64,000 nucleotides of DNA from Chelydra serpentina. Its lineage: Eukaryota; Chordata; Testudines; Chelydridae. The translations under genes and the position numbers were made by a program. The stretch spans positions 27,298,001 through 27,362,000 of the forward strand of contig JBAIAC010000033.1 in the NCBI GenBank assembly GCA_037349315.1, given 5' to 3'. How positions within the stretch are numbered: the first letter of the stretch is position 1; every line of letters begins with the position of its first letter. Positions 55,668-64,000 of this stretch are shown one piece after another. The notes below the pieces were generated by a model. That model saw only the letters and a list, made by a program, of their open reading frames with translations. It ran no database searches and was not told the origin of the DNA.

Positions 55668-55905
55668 AAACAGAGATTCTCACCTGATTGCATGCCTCTG
55701 GAAGCTGGGGCTTTAAGTAAAACATCAAATATTGTGAGAGTTGGCAACACTAGTAGTATTAGGCCAGTTTTACAGTGGGGAAACTGAGGCACGGGGAAGC
55801 AGAGGGACTTGGCAAGACCACAGTGTGTGTCCATGGCAGAGCCAGTTTGAGAACTCAGTTTAATTCCTAGCCCTTCCAATGACTTGGTCTGATTACAGAG
55901 GTTGG

Positions 55906-56738
55906 TAGGAACTAGAAGATGCATTTTGCTAGAACTATATAGTCTATATGTAAAATCATGAATGAGATTTTGTCCGTTTCTGTGGCTCTCTGCTAGCTCT
56001 TGGGACTGCAGGCGCGCCTTCTGGTGGCTAATGAGACACTTGAAAATTCTTAGCTATTTTTTTAAAAAACTGAGTTAATTTTACTAGATGCAGTGTAATG
56101 TGCAGTGATTTTACTGGTAGATGGGAGTTTAGCACAGAGAACTGCATGTCCAAATTCTGTTTGGGATTCCCTCTGGATTCTTGCATTAGCATTTATTTTG
56201 TTTTCTCTTCGTATGATCTAAGTGAATCTGTGGACTCTACAATCAGTTTTTTAAACCAAAAAAAAAAATAAGTTGCAGCAGGACTTGATCCTGAACATTT
56301 AATGTGTTGAAAATAATAAAGTCAAGGCAGCAAAATCATCTATCATGGGGCAAGGATTACTGAATAAATGGCCACGCTTACTGGGACACAGTAAGAGCAC
56401 TCTCTCCCTTGCTCATAAATAAGAAACTATTTATTGAGAGCCCGTAAAATAAACTGTTACTCTGCTTGATCTTAGCCACAAAGATATCACCCTCACACCT
56501 TTTGATACGGCTGCCCTTTTCTACACTGGCTTCTGATGAGCATGTTAAAAGGATGCTGACATCTCAGGGAGACTTGCTAAATAAAGACATCTGCTTATGT
56601 ATTTATATTTCTCCTGTATGCCTCAACACACCTGCTGTGTCACTTCACCTCTCACTCCCCTTGTTAACCTTTCCCCTTCCATTGTCTCTTGCTTGGGGCT
56701 CGTCACCTGCATAAGGCCCCAATATACAGCAAAGCTCC
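55906..56738. other. Unique sequence
   Basis: No feature except a CTCF-like motif at 56014. Confidence 0.45.
56014..56027 (-). promoter_or_regulatory. CTCF-like motif
   Basis: The minus strand reads CCACCAGAAGGCGC, one base off CCASYAGRKGGCRS. It lies in repeat-free sequence. Confidence 0.45.
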
Positions 56739-56746
56739 TCTTTAAG

Positions 56747-56939
56747 CAGGGCCGGCTCTAGGCACCAGCCTAGGAGGCACATGCTTGGGGCGGCACATTG
56801 TAAGGGGCGGCATTCAGGCCAATCTGAGGGCGGCAAATTCCGCTCCTGCTTTTTTTTCTTTTTTTTTTGCTTCGGCGGCGCTCCGGACGGGTTTTTTTTT
56901 TTTTTGCCTGGAGCGGCAAAAAAGCCAGAGCCGGCCCTG
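56747..56939 (+). mobile_element. hAT MITE, CAGGGCCGGC family (copy 2)
   Basis: Ends cagggccggctct and agagccggccctg, perfect 8-bp duplication tctttaag (56739-56746 and 56940-56947). The 193-bp body contains ggggcggcacattgt and two poly-T tracts. Confidence 0.95.
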
Positions 56940-57109
56940 TCTTTAAGCAAGTGGAAAGTTCCTTTGAAGTCAGTGGTTAAAGTTAAGCATGTACGTAAGT
57001 GCCCTATTTCATCAGGTCCTAAGCCTGTAACTCTAATTCTTGCAGGGAGCAATACATAAATATATATCATCCGGGGAGTGGGGGTGCATGTGTGTATAAA
57101 TATTATACA

Positions 57110-57232
57110 TAGGGTGACCAGATAGCAAGTGTGAAAAATGGGGATGGGGCTGGGAGGTAATAGGAGCCTATATAAGAAAAAGCCCCGAATATCGGGACTG
57201 TCCCTATAAAATCGGGACATCTGGTCACCTTA
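57110..57232 (-). mobile_element. hAT MITE, TAGGGTGACCAG family (copy 5)
   Basis: The reverse-oriented copy: aggtaataggagcctatata and aaatcgggacatctggtcac. Flanks attataca (57102-57109) and attatatg (57233-57240) match at 6 of 8 bases. 123 bp. Confidence 0.9.
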
Positions 57233-57240
57233 ATTATATG

Positions 57241-58104
57241 CTACTCTCTTCATTCTGTCTCAGTCATTCACTAAAATAAATTCAACTTTGAGCAGAGACC
57301 AAGTCTGGGAAATTTCTGAGTGAGTGAAAACGGGAGGTTAGGAATGGAAACTGTTAGGTGACCTTAACTAGAGTTGTGGGTTCTGAATAGCCAATGATCA
57401 CGTGCACCCTTGCATGAATGCCCTTGGATAAGAAAATATTGTCACCCTCTTGGTATTTCTCGCCTGCTCTCGTACTACGCACCTGTCACTTGTCGGGAAT
57501 GCTGTGAAATATAGCCATCTCTTGCTCTTTTGCTTTGTCACAACCTGGATTCTCTCAGCTCCAATCCCCCCTCAGAGGCAGCTGCCAGAGTAGTGAAATG
57601 GCAGATGGATCGCGCTGCAAGGCTTTCCAGTAGAGATCACAGCAAAGCTTTCTGTGCTGCACTTGATGTTCGTCTCTGCAAGCTGCACTCTTCCCCTTTT
57701 GCTGAAGCACCTGAAGTGGAACTGGCATTTAGTGTTTAGCACTAAAGGGTTTTGAAGCGAAGGTTCTTGTTCCGTGACCCATTGCCTTTATTCAGCCCAC
57801 CGCTGTGCACTGGAGCTGCTCTTCTTCACTAGTGATCTCCTGAAAATGAACGTGAAACAGGCTCCCTAAAGAACAAGCATGTTCGTCTGTGTATTTTTCA
57901 CGTTGGTGTCTTGTTTCCAGCCAGGTGGCATTTCTGCTGTGAGGTACTGTTCCATGTTAATTCACTACAGGGATTCAGGACAGATGCTTCTCCCACTTCT
58001 CATTGCAAACACAGGGAGCATGAGTTTTCTTCAATATCTCTTAGCCAGAAGTGTGTAGCAGGGTTTGGCTAAGGATTGCTCTGCTTCGCTGCCATGTTGA
58101 AATC
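57241..58104. other. Unique sequence
   Basis: No feature recognised. Confidence 0.45.
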
Positions 58105-58245
58105 CATTCATTCAGTGGGACGTTTCCTAGCTCTGTCACTGACCTGCTGTGTGATTTTTTTGGGGCAGATCCCTTCACCTCCCTGTGCCTCGGTTTCTCC
58201 TTATGTGCAATGGGGGTAATATGGTACTTCTTATTACTCCTCCTT
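58105..58245 (+). mobile_element. MIR-type SINE
   Basis: ctagctctgtcactgacctg, ccctgtgcctcggtttctcc and tgcaatgggggtaatatggt in sense MIR order. Confidence 0.8.
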
Positions 58246-58318
58246 TCCCCTCTGTTCCGTGCTTGGAGAGTTCTAGTGAAAAGCATGACTGAAGTGCTAG
58301 GTTTTATTATAATTGACT

Positions 58319-58679
58319 AGAGCTGGTCAGGAATTTTTTGGTTGGGAAATGCCAATTTGTTGAAACCAAAACTTGTGGGAAAGGACTGGTTTTTGGTGTG
58401 TTTTTTTAAACACATTTTTCATTTTGAAGAAAATGTGGAGAAAAGTTTCAAAGAGGTTTCATGTTGACATTTTCTAAGCAAAAAAAAAACCCTGTTTATT
58501 TCTGTTTGAAATTATTTTTTGGTTTGACATTTAATGGGGTTTTTTTTATTAAGATCTTGAAATCAAAACATATGAACCAAATGTTTATTTATTTATTTAC
58601 TTATTTATTTAGTGGATTGTCAGTTAGTGAAATTTTTCCAGTTTTCCTGGGTTGGGAAAACTAGTTCCTGCCCAGCTCT
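58319..58679. mobile_element. AT-rich DNA transposon, agagctggtc type
   Basis: Ends agagctggtcaggaa and ttcctgcccagctct form an imperfect inverted repeat. The body is rich in aaacc/ggttt and T-runs, with an (ATTT)n tract at 58584-58610. No clear target duplication. Relatives lie at 24640 and 40251. Confidence 0.65.
58584..58610 (+). repeat. (ATTT)n microsatellite
   Basis: Six to seven TTTA units with one C interruption, inside the transposon at 58319. Confidence 0.9.
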
Positions 58680-59564
58680 GTTAATGACCCTTATTAGGAG
58701 TCAAATGGTGAAAAAGAGAACTTCCCCCAGTTGGTTAAACATGGGGCACAACAGGTGAAGATCACCTGGGAAAACAGAACGCTGGCTGGAGTGAATGCAG
58801 CTGGCCCAAAGACCAGGAGAGCTGCCTTTTCAAGGCAGCATTGTGACCACCACTGCTCACATCTGTTATTGAGGCATGGAGGTGATGACACTCCTCAGCT
58901 GAGCCCAAGCTGGGAGAGAGGAACCAACACAGACAACCAAAGGAAGGAAGTTGAAGCCAGACATACCAGGTCAGTCCTGGTGCCCGTGCAGTTAGTGGGA
59001 GTTTTGCCACAAATTACAGTGAGGCCAAGATTTGACCCACAGTCTCTCTGCTGCTGAAAACAGATCACAGCCTACTTGGAAGAGTAGTTTTCCATTAGCA
59101 GGTTAGCATGGCCTAGAGGTCCCTCATGCCATCCACAGCCAAATGAGACCGATTTCAAAGCAAGAGGCAAACACTGGAAAAGGCCTAACAAATGGGGATA
59201 GATAGGCCAACCACAGGATTCAGGATTTTAAAACACCCTCCTCTCCATACTGTACCCTCTGCCCCACAAATTTAGGACAGGGTGTTGGTTCAGGCCTATC
59301 TCTACTAATAAGTAGCTCCTGCTCCTTGATGGCATTAGGGGCTCTTTGTTGCTGGTGGGTGAGATGGAAGCGTTCTTAATGAGTGGGGTCATTAAAAATC
59401 ACAGAGGAAGGGGGTAGCAAACTTTAACATGGGTTATTCCACTCCTCTAAATCTGGATACAGTATCCTTCAGCTCCTGTCCCAAACTGTTGTGCATTGTG
59501 GGTTGCTCTGTTGAGGCTCTGTCATGGTCCACCTATCTTAGGTACTTCTATGGCCCCCATCACT
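58680..59564. other. Unique sequence
   Basis: The 108-codon ORF at 58731-59057 lacks a recognisable domain. A degraded palindromic fragment lies near 58975-59040. Confidence 0.4.
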
Positions 59565-59750
59565 GTAGATATCTGTAATGTGTTTGTCCTCACAGCACCC
59601 CTGTGAAGTATGGCAGAGCTGTTATCCCTATTGTACCCACTGGAAACTGAGGCACAGAGAGACTAAGTGGCCCACCCAAGGTCACACATGAAACTGAACA
59701 TTTGTCTCACAAATCTGAGGCGATCACCTTACCCAGTAGACTGTCTTTCC
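59565..59750 (-). mobile_element. MIR-type SINE
   Basis: cacagcacccctgtgaagta, ggaaactgaggcacagagag and gcccacccaaggtcacacat in reverse MIR order. Confidence 0.82.
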
Positions 59751-59848
59751 GCTTCACCTTCATGCCAGGTGCAGAATAGCTGTACGTACGGGCTGTGCTT
59801 TGGGAACCTTCAGATGAGTTGCATTTTATTTTAAATGGTAATACCGTA

Positions 59849-60058
59849 CAGGCAGTCCTCGGACTCACGACGCAATTGGTTCCTGAAAATCCCGTCTTAA
59901 GTTGAAACCTTGTAACTCGATTTGCCCCCAGGAACAAGGTCGGGTTGAGTGTCGTAAAGTCGAAAGCAACATCAGAAAGTCAAAACAGGGTATCAATTTA
60001 GAAACATCGTAAATGCTGTTTGTCGTAATTCAAACGTCATAAAGTCGAGGACTGCCTG
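59849..60058. mobile_element. Tigger-like (Tc1/mariner) MITE
   Basis: Ends caggcagtcctcggact and agtcgaggactgcctg, flanked by TA (59847-59848 and 60059-60060). The 210-bp body has repeated gtcgtaa and aaagtcg units. TA target and CAG..cctcg ends fit pogo/Tigger elements. Confidence 0.85.
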
Positions 60059-60274
60059 TACATGGAGGGCGTTAAGATGGGATCCTCTGAAGAGGAGCAT
60101 GGGGAGAGCTTGCTGTAGACTTGATTTTAGGGTAAACTTTAAGGGAAATTAAAAAACACAGTTAACTTTGGGGTAAGGGGTAATTGCAATTAACCTGGAG
60201 GTGAAAGATAATTTAATGTCTTAGCATAAAATACTTTAAAAGTCCATTATTTTAGCAGACACTTTAATCCCACA

Positions 60275-60288
60275 GCACCCTCTAGTGG
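60275..60288 (-). promoter_or_regulatory. CTCF-like motif
   Basis: The minus strand reads CCACTAGAGGGTGC, one base off CCASYAGRKGGCRS (T for C in the GGC). It lies 54 bp left of the hAT at 60342. Confidence 0.35.
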
Positions 60289-60341
60289 TGAAATTTCAGC
60301 GTGACCAGTTTTCTGGTGTTCAGTTTTACCAGTCTCTAATG

Positions 60342-60665
60342 CAGGCATCGGCAACCTTCAGCACGCGGCTTGCCAGCGTAAGCTCCCTGGTGGGCCGGGC
60401 CGGTTGTTTACTTGCCGCGTCCTGCTGGTTCAGCCAAGAGCCGCGATTCGCCGTCCCCGGCCAATGTGGGCTGTGGGACGTGGCAGACAGCACATCCCTC
60501 GGCCCGCACTGCGTCCTGCAGCCCCCATTGCCCTGGGACGGCAAACGGTGGCAAGTGGGAGCCACGATCGGCCGAACCGGCGGGATGCGGCAAGTAAACA
60601 AACCCGGCCCGGCCCGCCAGGGAGCTTACCCTGGTGAGCCGCATGCCGAAGGTTGCCAATGCCTG
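60342..60665. mobile_element. Long palindromic hAT-Charlie-like element, CAGGCATCGGCAACC family (copy 2)
   Basis: Ends caggcatcggcaaccttcag and gaaggttgccaatgcctg. Flanks ctctaatg (60334-60341) and ctttaatg (60666-60673) match at 7 of 8. Arms pair along most of the 324 bp. The core carries ggccaatgtgggct and gcccccattgccc. Mirror-image ORFs on both strands are by-products. Confidence 0.93.
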
Positions 60666-60673
60666 CTTTAATG

Positions 60674-61604
60674 CTTCATCAGCTCTCCTAGCACCTTCTT
60701 GTTTGCTCCCTGCTTTAGAAAATGGGTCTCCTTTCTCACATGCTGATGTCTTGCTCCCTCAGATCTCTCTCTGTCCCTTTCTCGGTCATTGCAGTCCCAA
60801 ACCAAGCTCTGATTCCAGTGGGCCTGCTTACATACTCCTGGAGTCTCACACAACTGAAACTGGGACTTGGGGTTGTACAGGAAAACACTACGAGACAAAA
60901 CTCAGCCCTTCCTCAGCCCAAACGCCCACTGACTTGAATGACCCCACTGCCGGAGGATTACGGATTTCAGGGTTTGGCCTCTCGTGACATGCCACATGTG
61001 ACTTTACCCCTGTGATCCTGCGTCAGCAGCAAAGAGCGGCCTTTGAAAGTTCACAGCTCTCCAGAGAGCGCAAAACACTTTGTGACAATCAGCAGCTGCA
61101 ATTCATGGTCACAAAGAAAGGACTGATGCCCTGCTGGCTCTGGGGAACAGGTCAGACCCAAATCACAGCTGATTTAGCCTGCCTTCTGGGCTCCAGCCCA
61201 ACACCATGTGTATTTCATTCTAAGCTGCAGAAAGCTACATATCGCCTGCCCTCGTGATGGCCCTGGAACTTGGTGGAAAAGCCTGTCTGCTGACCCGATA
61301 CTACCCTCGATCCACATACACAATGCCCACTGGGAGTACTGGGAATTTAGTCTTGGCTTTAGTGTGGCTGTTAGGACATTGATGTCTGTGGGAGTCTGTC
61401 ACCGCTCTAAGCCGGTCTATTGCCCTGTGTGACCTTATCTCAGGAAGAGAGCAATCTCTGTAACAATAATATGGGGACGTGTTTGCCTGAGAGCATTGTG
61501 CTTCCCAATAGCAAACCGTCTGTGTGCACTCCCTGGGCAAGGGCCCAAAGAGTGCATGTTAGATAATGTCTCATTCACGTGCGGGGAATCACGTTAAGCC
61601 TACG
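60674..61604. other. Unique sequence
   Basis: No gene seen. A degraded palindromic fragment lies near 60895-60990. ORFs of up to 117 codons have no domain. Confidence 0.4.
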
Positions 61605-61705
61605 GGCTGATTCTCACCCTGATTTCCAAGAGCCATCTCCGTTGGCTTCAGTGGTGCTATGCCAATTTGCAGCAGGTGAAATTCTGACCCTGTGTTTGCT
61701 CAGAT
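61605..61705. repeat. Old palindromic repeat fragment
   Basis: gggctgattctcaccctgat and gcaggtgaaattctgaccct mirror each other around ttggcttcagtggtgctatg. Confidence 0.5.
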
Positions 61706-61951
61706 GTGCAGGTTCTTCCCCACCCTCGCCACCCGCAGTCCTGCGCACTTGAGATCAAGGAGGCAGGGATTTTGAGACTCACTTCTGCTCATTGCAGAGG
61801 GCTACCTACGCCTAATGCTTAACTATACGTGCCCCCCATGTAGTCTCTGCTCATACATACACTAGAGTGCAATAGGCTTGCACATGGTGTGCTGTGCAAG
61901 GACTTGCAGGGTCCAGGCCTTATCGTGTGCCTACAGGTATTTAGCAATAAC

Positions 61952-62642
61952 TAAGGCTACGTTTTAGTCACAGGTATTTTTAGTAAAAGGCATGGACTGG
62001 TCATGGGCAGTAAACAAAAATTCACAGCCCGTGACCTGTCCATGACTTGTACTATATACCCCTGACTAAAACTTGGGCCGGTGGGCTGTGGGTGCTCGGG
62101 GGGGGGGGGGGGGGAGCAGTCTGAGGGTGACGCGGGTGCTGGTGGGGTGGCCTGGGACCCCCATTGGCACTGCGGGGGTGGAGGGTTGGCTGGGCTGGCA
62201 GGCTCGCTACCTGGCTCTGACCAGCATGTCCCTGCAGTGCCTAGAGGGAAGAAAGGCCAGGGGGGCTCCACACACTGCTCCCGCCACAAGCATCAGCTCC
62301 ACAGCTCCCATTGGCCAGGAACCACAGCCAATGGGAGCTGCGGGGGCGGTGCCTGCAAGCAGGGACACCTCACAGAGCCCCCTGGCCACTCCGCCTAGGA
62401 GCTGCAGGGATATGCTGGCCACTTCCGGGAAGGTCCCCCCACAGGTAAGCGCTGCCCTGCACCCCAACGCTCTGACCCAGCCCTGAGGCCGCTCCCACAC
62501 CCAAACTACTGCTGGCCCAGGGGCTGCCCGAGTGTTTGGGCACCCCCTGAGTCAGCTGCACTGGCCACTGCAAACGTCACGGAGGTCACGGAAAGTCAGA
62601 ATCCGTGACTTCCATGACCTCCGTGACGGACATGGAGCCTTA
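61952..62642. mobile_element. Long GC-rich hAT-like element, TAAGGCT ends
   Basis: Left end taaggctacgttttagtcac, right end gtgacggacatggagccttA. The perfect 8-bp duplication is gcaataac (61944-61951 and 62643-62650). The 691-bp body has a 17-base poly-G (62098-62114), repeated gtgac/gtcac units near both ends and the inverted CCAAT core (cattggcc...agccaatggg, 62308-62336). ORFs are compositional. Confidence 0.88.
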
Positions 62643-62650
62643 GCAATAAC

Positions 62651-63427
62651 ACGTATAGGGCTAATTCGCAATGGATCCCCCAGTCAACAAAACTCTGACT
62701 TTGCATGCGCACAGAATTATTATTACTGTCTAGCACTATTATTATGATTAATATTACATAGTGGCATATAAACAAATTATTTAACGTTCCCCATGGGCGC
62801 ATATCCATCGTCTCTCGAGACTAACAACAACAACTGCACAACTCTGTGTGTATCCACATACATACAGCAGATTCTTGCCTATTCCCATGTTGACCGGCAA
62901 AGCACCTGTGAATTAGTGAACCAGCGAAAAAATGTTCAAACACGCTGATAAAGCCTGAATGCTGCACTGCAAAAAGCGTGCTGCTTTCCTTTCCTTTTGT
63001 CAGTTGCAGTTTGGTTTCAATGCTGATGCCGCGGAGAGTTTGAGTAAGTGTACTGTGGTGTATTTGATCAAAGTACCAGTGTCTCTGTCACTTGAAGCTT
63101 TGCTGTAGTACAAAGAGGTGGGGGAGATCCTACCTGCTTTAGTGTAGAGTTTCAGGTTAGCGAGGTTCTCCTGCGCGTTCGCTGTGCCATATGCCTGAGT
63201 CTGAAATGTGGCAGATGGCAGCGTGGGATCATATCTAGCAATCTCCAGCGCACAGTCTGAAGTGGGGACCGAATGTGATTTATCTGAGCTCAAGATCAGC
63301 GTTTCCCATTACGCTGAGTTCAGCCATGCTCCGTAGGCTGCGACTTACTCTTTCTCAGTAGGTCTGTTGCAATGTTACCTTTGACTCTCAAAGTGAGTCA
63401 AGACAAGATTACAAGTGAATCCTCTTA
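62651..63427. other. Unique sequence
   Basis: No feature recognised. A 97-codon minus-strand ORF (63000-63293) has no known domain. Confidence 0.45.
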
Positions 63428-63725
63428 GGGTAGGTCTATACTTACGCGTCCCGTCGGAGGCGCGCAATCGATGTTCTGGGTTCGATTTATCGCGTCTTGT
63501 CAAGACGCGATAAATCGAACCAGGAAGTGCTCCGTCGTTGACGCTGGTAATCCAGCTCGACGAACGGAGTAGGCGGAGTCGACGGGGGAGCCTGCGCGCC
63601 GCGTGTGGATCCCGGGTAAGTGCTTTTTCATTCGAACTAAGGTACTTCGACTTCAGCTACGTTATTCACGTAGCTGAAGTTGCGTACCTTAGTTCGATAG
63701 GGGGGGGGGTAGTGTAGACCTAGCC
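63428..63725. mobile_element. PIF/Harbinger-like MITE with strong hairpins
   Basis: Ends gggtaggtctata and tgtagacctagcc are inverted and flanked by TTA (63425-63427 and 63726-63728), the 3-bp TWA target of Harbinger elements. Two internal perfect hairpins are present: ggttcgatttatcgcgtctt with its mirror (63479-63521), and cttcagctacgt...acgtagctgaag (63651-63679), the latter lying inside longer aaggtac/gtacctt arms. Confidence 0.85.
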
Positions 63726-63728
63726 TTA

Positions 63729-64000
63729 GATAACTAGTAACATCAAGAAGTGGTTTCCCTTTAAAAACATCCACCTTGTTAACAGCACCAGGCTAGTATG
63801 GTGCTTTGGGGAAATCCAGCCCTAGTACTGCCTTCATCCCCTCTTGCTGTATCTAGAGACGCTCCCTTCCCCTCTGCCCCATGTCACTGCCACCCATAAA
63901 CAAATCCACTAGTCCCACAGTACTCCAGGGGCCAGCAGAAAGTTGATCTGCTTATTTTTAGAAACCTCTGCGGTCTTCATCCAGCCTCCCCTCCCCCATA
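63729..64000. other. Unique sequence
   Basis: C-rich, nothing recognised. Confidence 0.45.

Larger units (their letters stand above)
55337..55750. mobile_element. TA-target DNA transposon nested in a MIR
   Basis: The inverted ends gtattgccagctct and agagttggcaacac are flanked by TA (55335-55336 and 55751-55752). Without the Penelope insertion it is about 275 bp. Its arms carry tcaaaaatcatgagtcag and its mirror. A truncated relative lies near 43910. Confidence 0.8.
55238..55905 (-). mobile_element. MIR-type SINE split by a nested insertion
   Basis: The left part 55238-55336 (gagcgctgcacagacatcca, cccgaaaggtgggtcaatac) and the right part 55753-55905 (cagttttacagtggggaaac, tgaggcacggggaagcagag) join into one MIR/CORE-SINE. 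The TA-flanked element 55337-55750 lies between them. Confidence 0.85.

Noticed and set aside
56645..57220. 191-codon minus-strand ORF
   Set aside because: It runs through two different hAT MITEs and their flanks, with homopolymer Lys tracts from poly-T runs; not a gene.
62073..62500. 137-, 105- and 97-codon ORFs
   Set aside because: All sit within the GC-rich hAT at 61952-62642 and start in or near its poly-G tract.

Overview
This window is non-coding vertebrate DNA, and its repeats point to a turtle (Testudines); a crocodilian is the less likely alternative. Four things support this: CR1 LINE 3' ends, a tRNA-derived SINE with a CR1-like tail, many short hAT elements (several with perfect 8-bp target duplications), and Penelope-like fragments of the kind I know from turtle and crocodilian DNA. 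No open reading frame here is convincing as a protein-coding gene. The long ORFs lie in GC-rich or palindromic transposons. The window is best read as intergenic or deep-intronic sequence. Family names come from pattern recognition, not a database search.

Layout. 0-13 kb: a hAT element with a perfect duplication, an intact-looking SINE, a (CT)n tract, a GC-rich patch with a weak candidate first exon on the minus strand (5.5 kb), an LTR-like block (7.4-8.4 kb) and three more hATs. 14-18 kb: a cluster of GC-rich hATs, one nested in a CR1 3' end. 18-29 kb: mostly unique sequence with scattered MIR/CR1 remnants and short hATs. 29 kb: a CR1 carrying a nested hAT, next to a broken CR1 reverse transcriptase. 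30-38 kb: mostly unique, with possible conserved or transcribed sequence near 31.1-32.3 kb and several MIR-type SINEs. 39-48 kb: AT-rich and mostly unique. 48-64 kb: dense in transposons, including a Penelope fragment with a readable ORF end and a ribozyme-like hairpin, a three-level nested insertion at 55.2-55.9 kb, a Tigger-like element, a U2 snRNA-like fragment and a Harbinger-like element with strong hairpins.

Most notable results. (1) The hATs fall into two groups by target site. Every insertion with CAG...CAAAC-type ends has TA at the centre of its 8-bp duplication; none of the other hATs does. (2) Several hATs with unrelated termini share an inverted CCAAT-box core. (3) Both Penelope fragments carry a degenerate hammerhead-like fold. 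(4) There are four CTCF-like motifs on one strand and two ZNF143/THAP11-like motifs. No genes act together here; the biology visible is transposon history and possible regulatory sequence.
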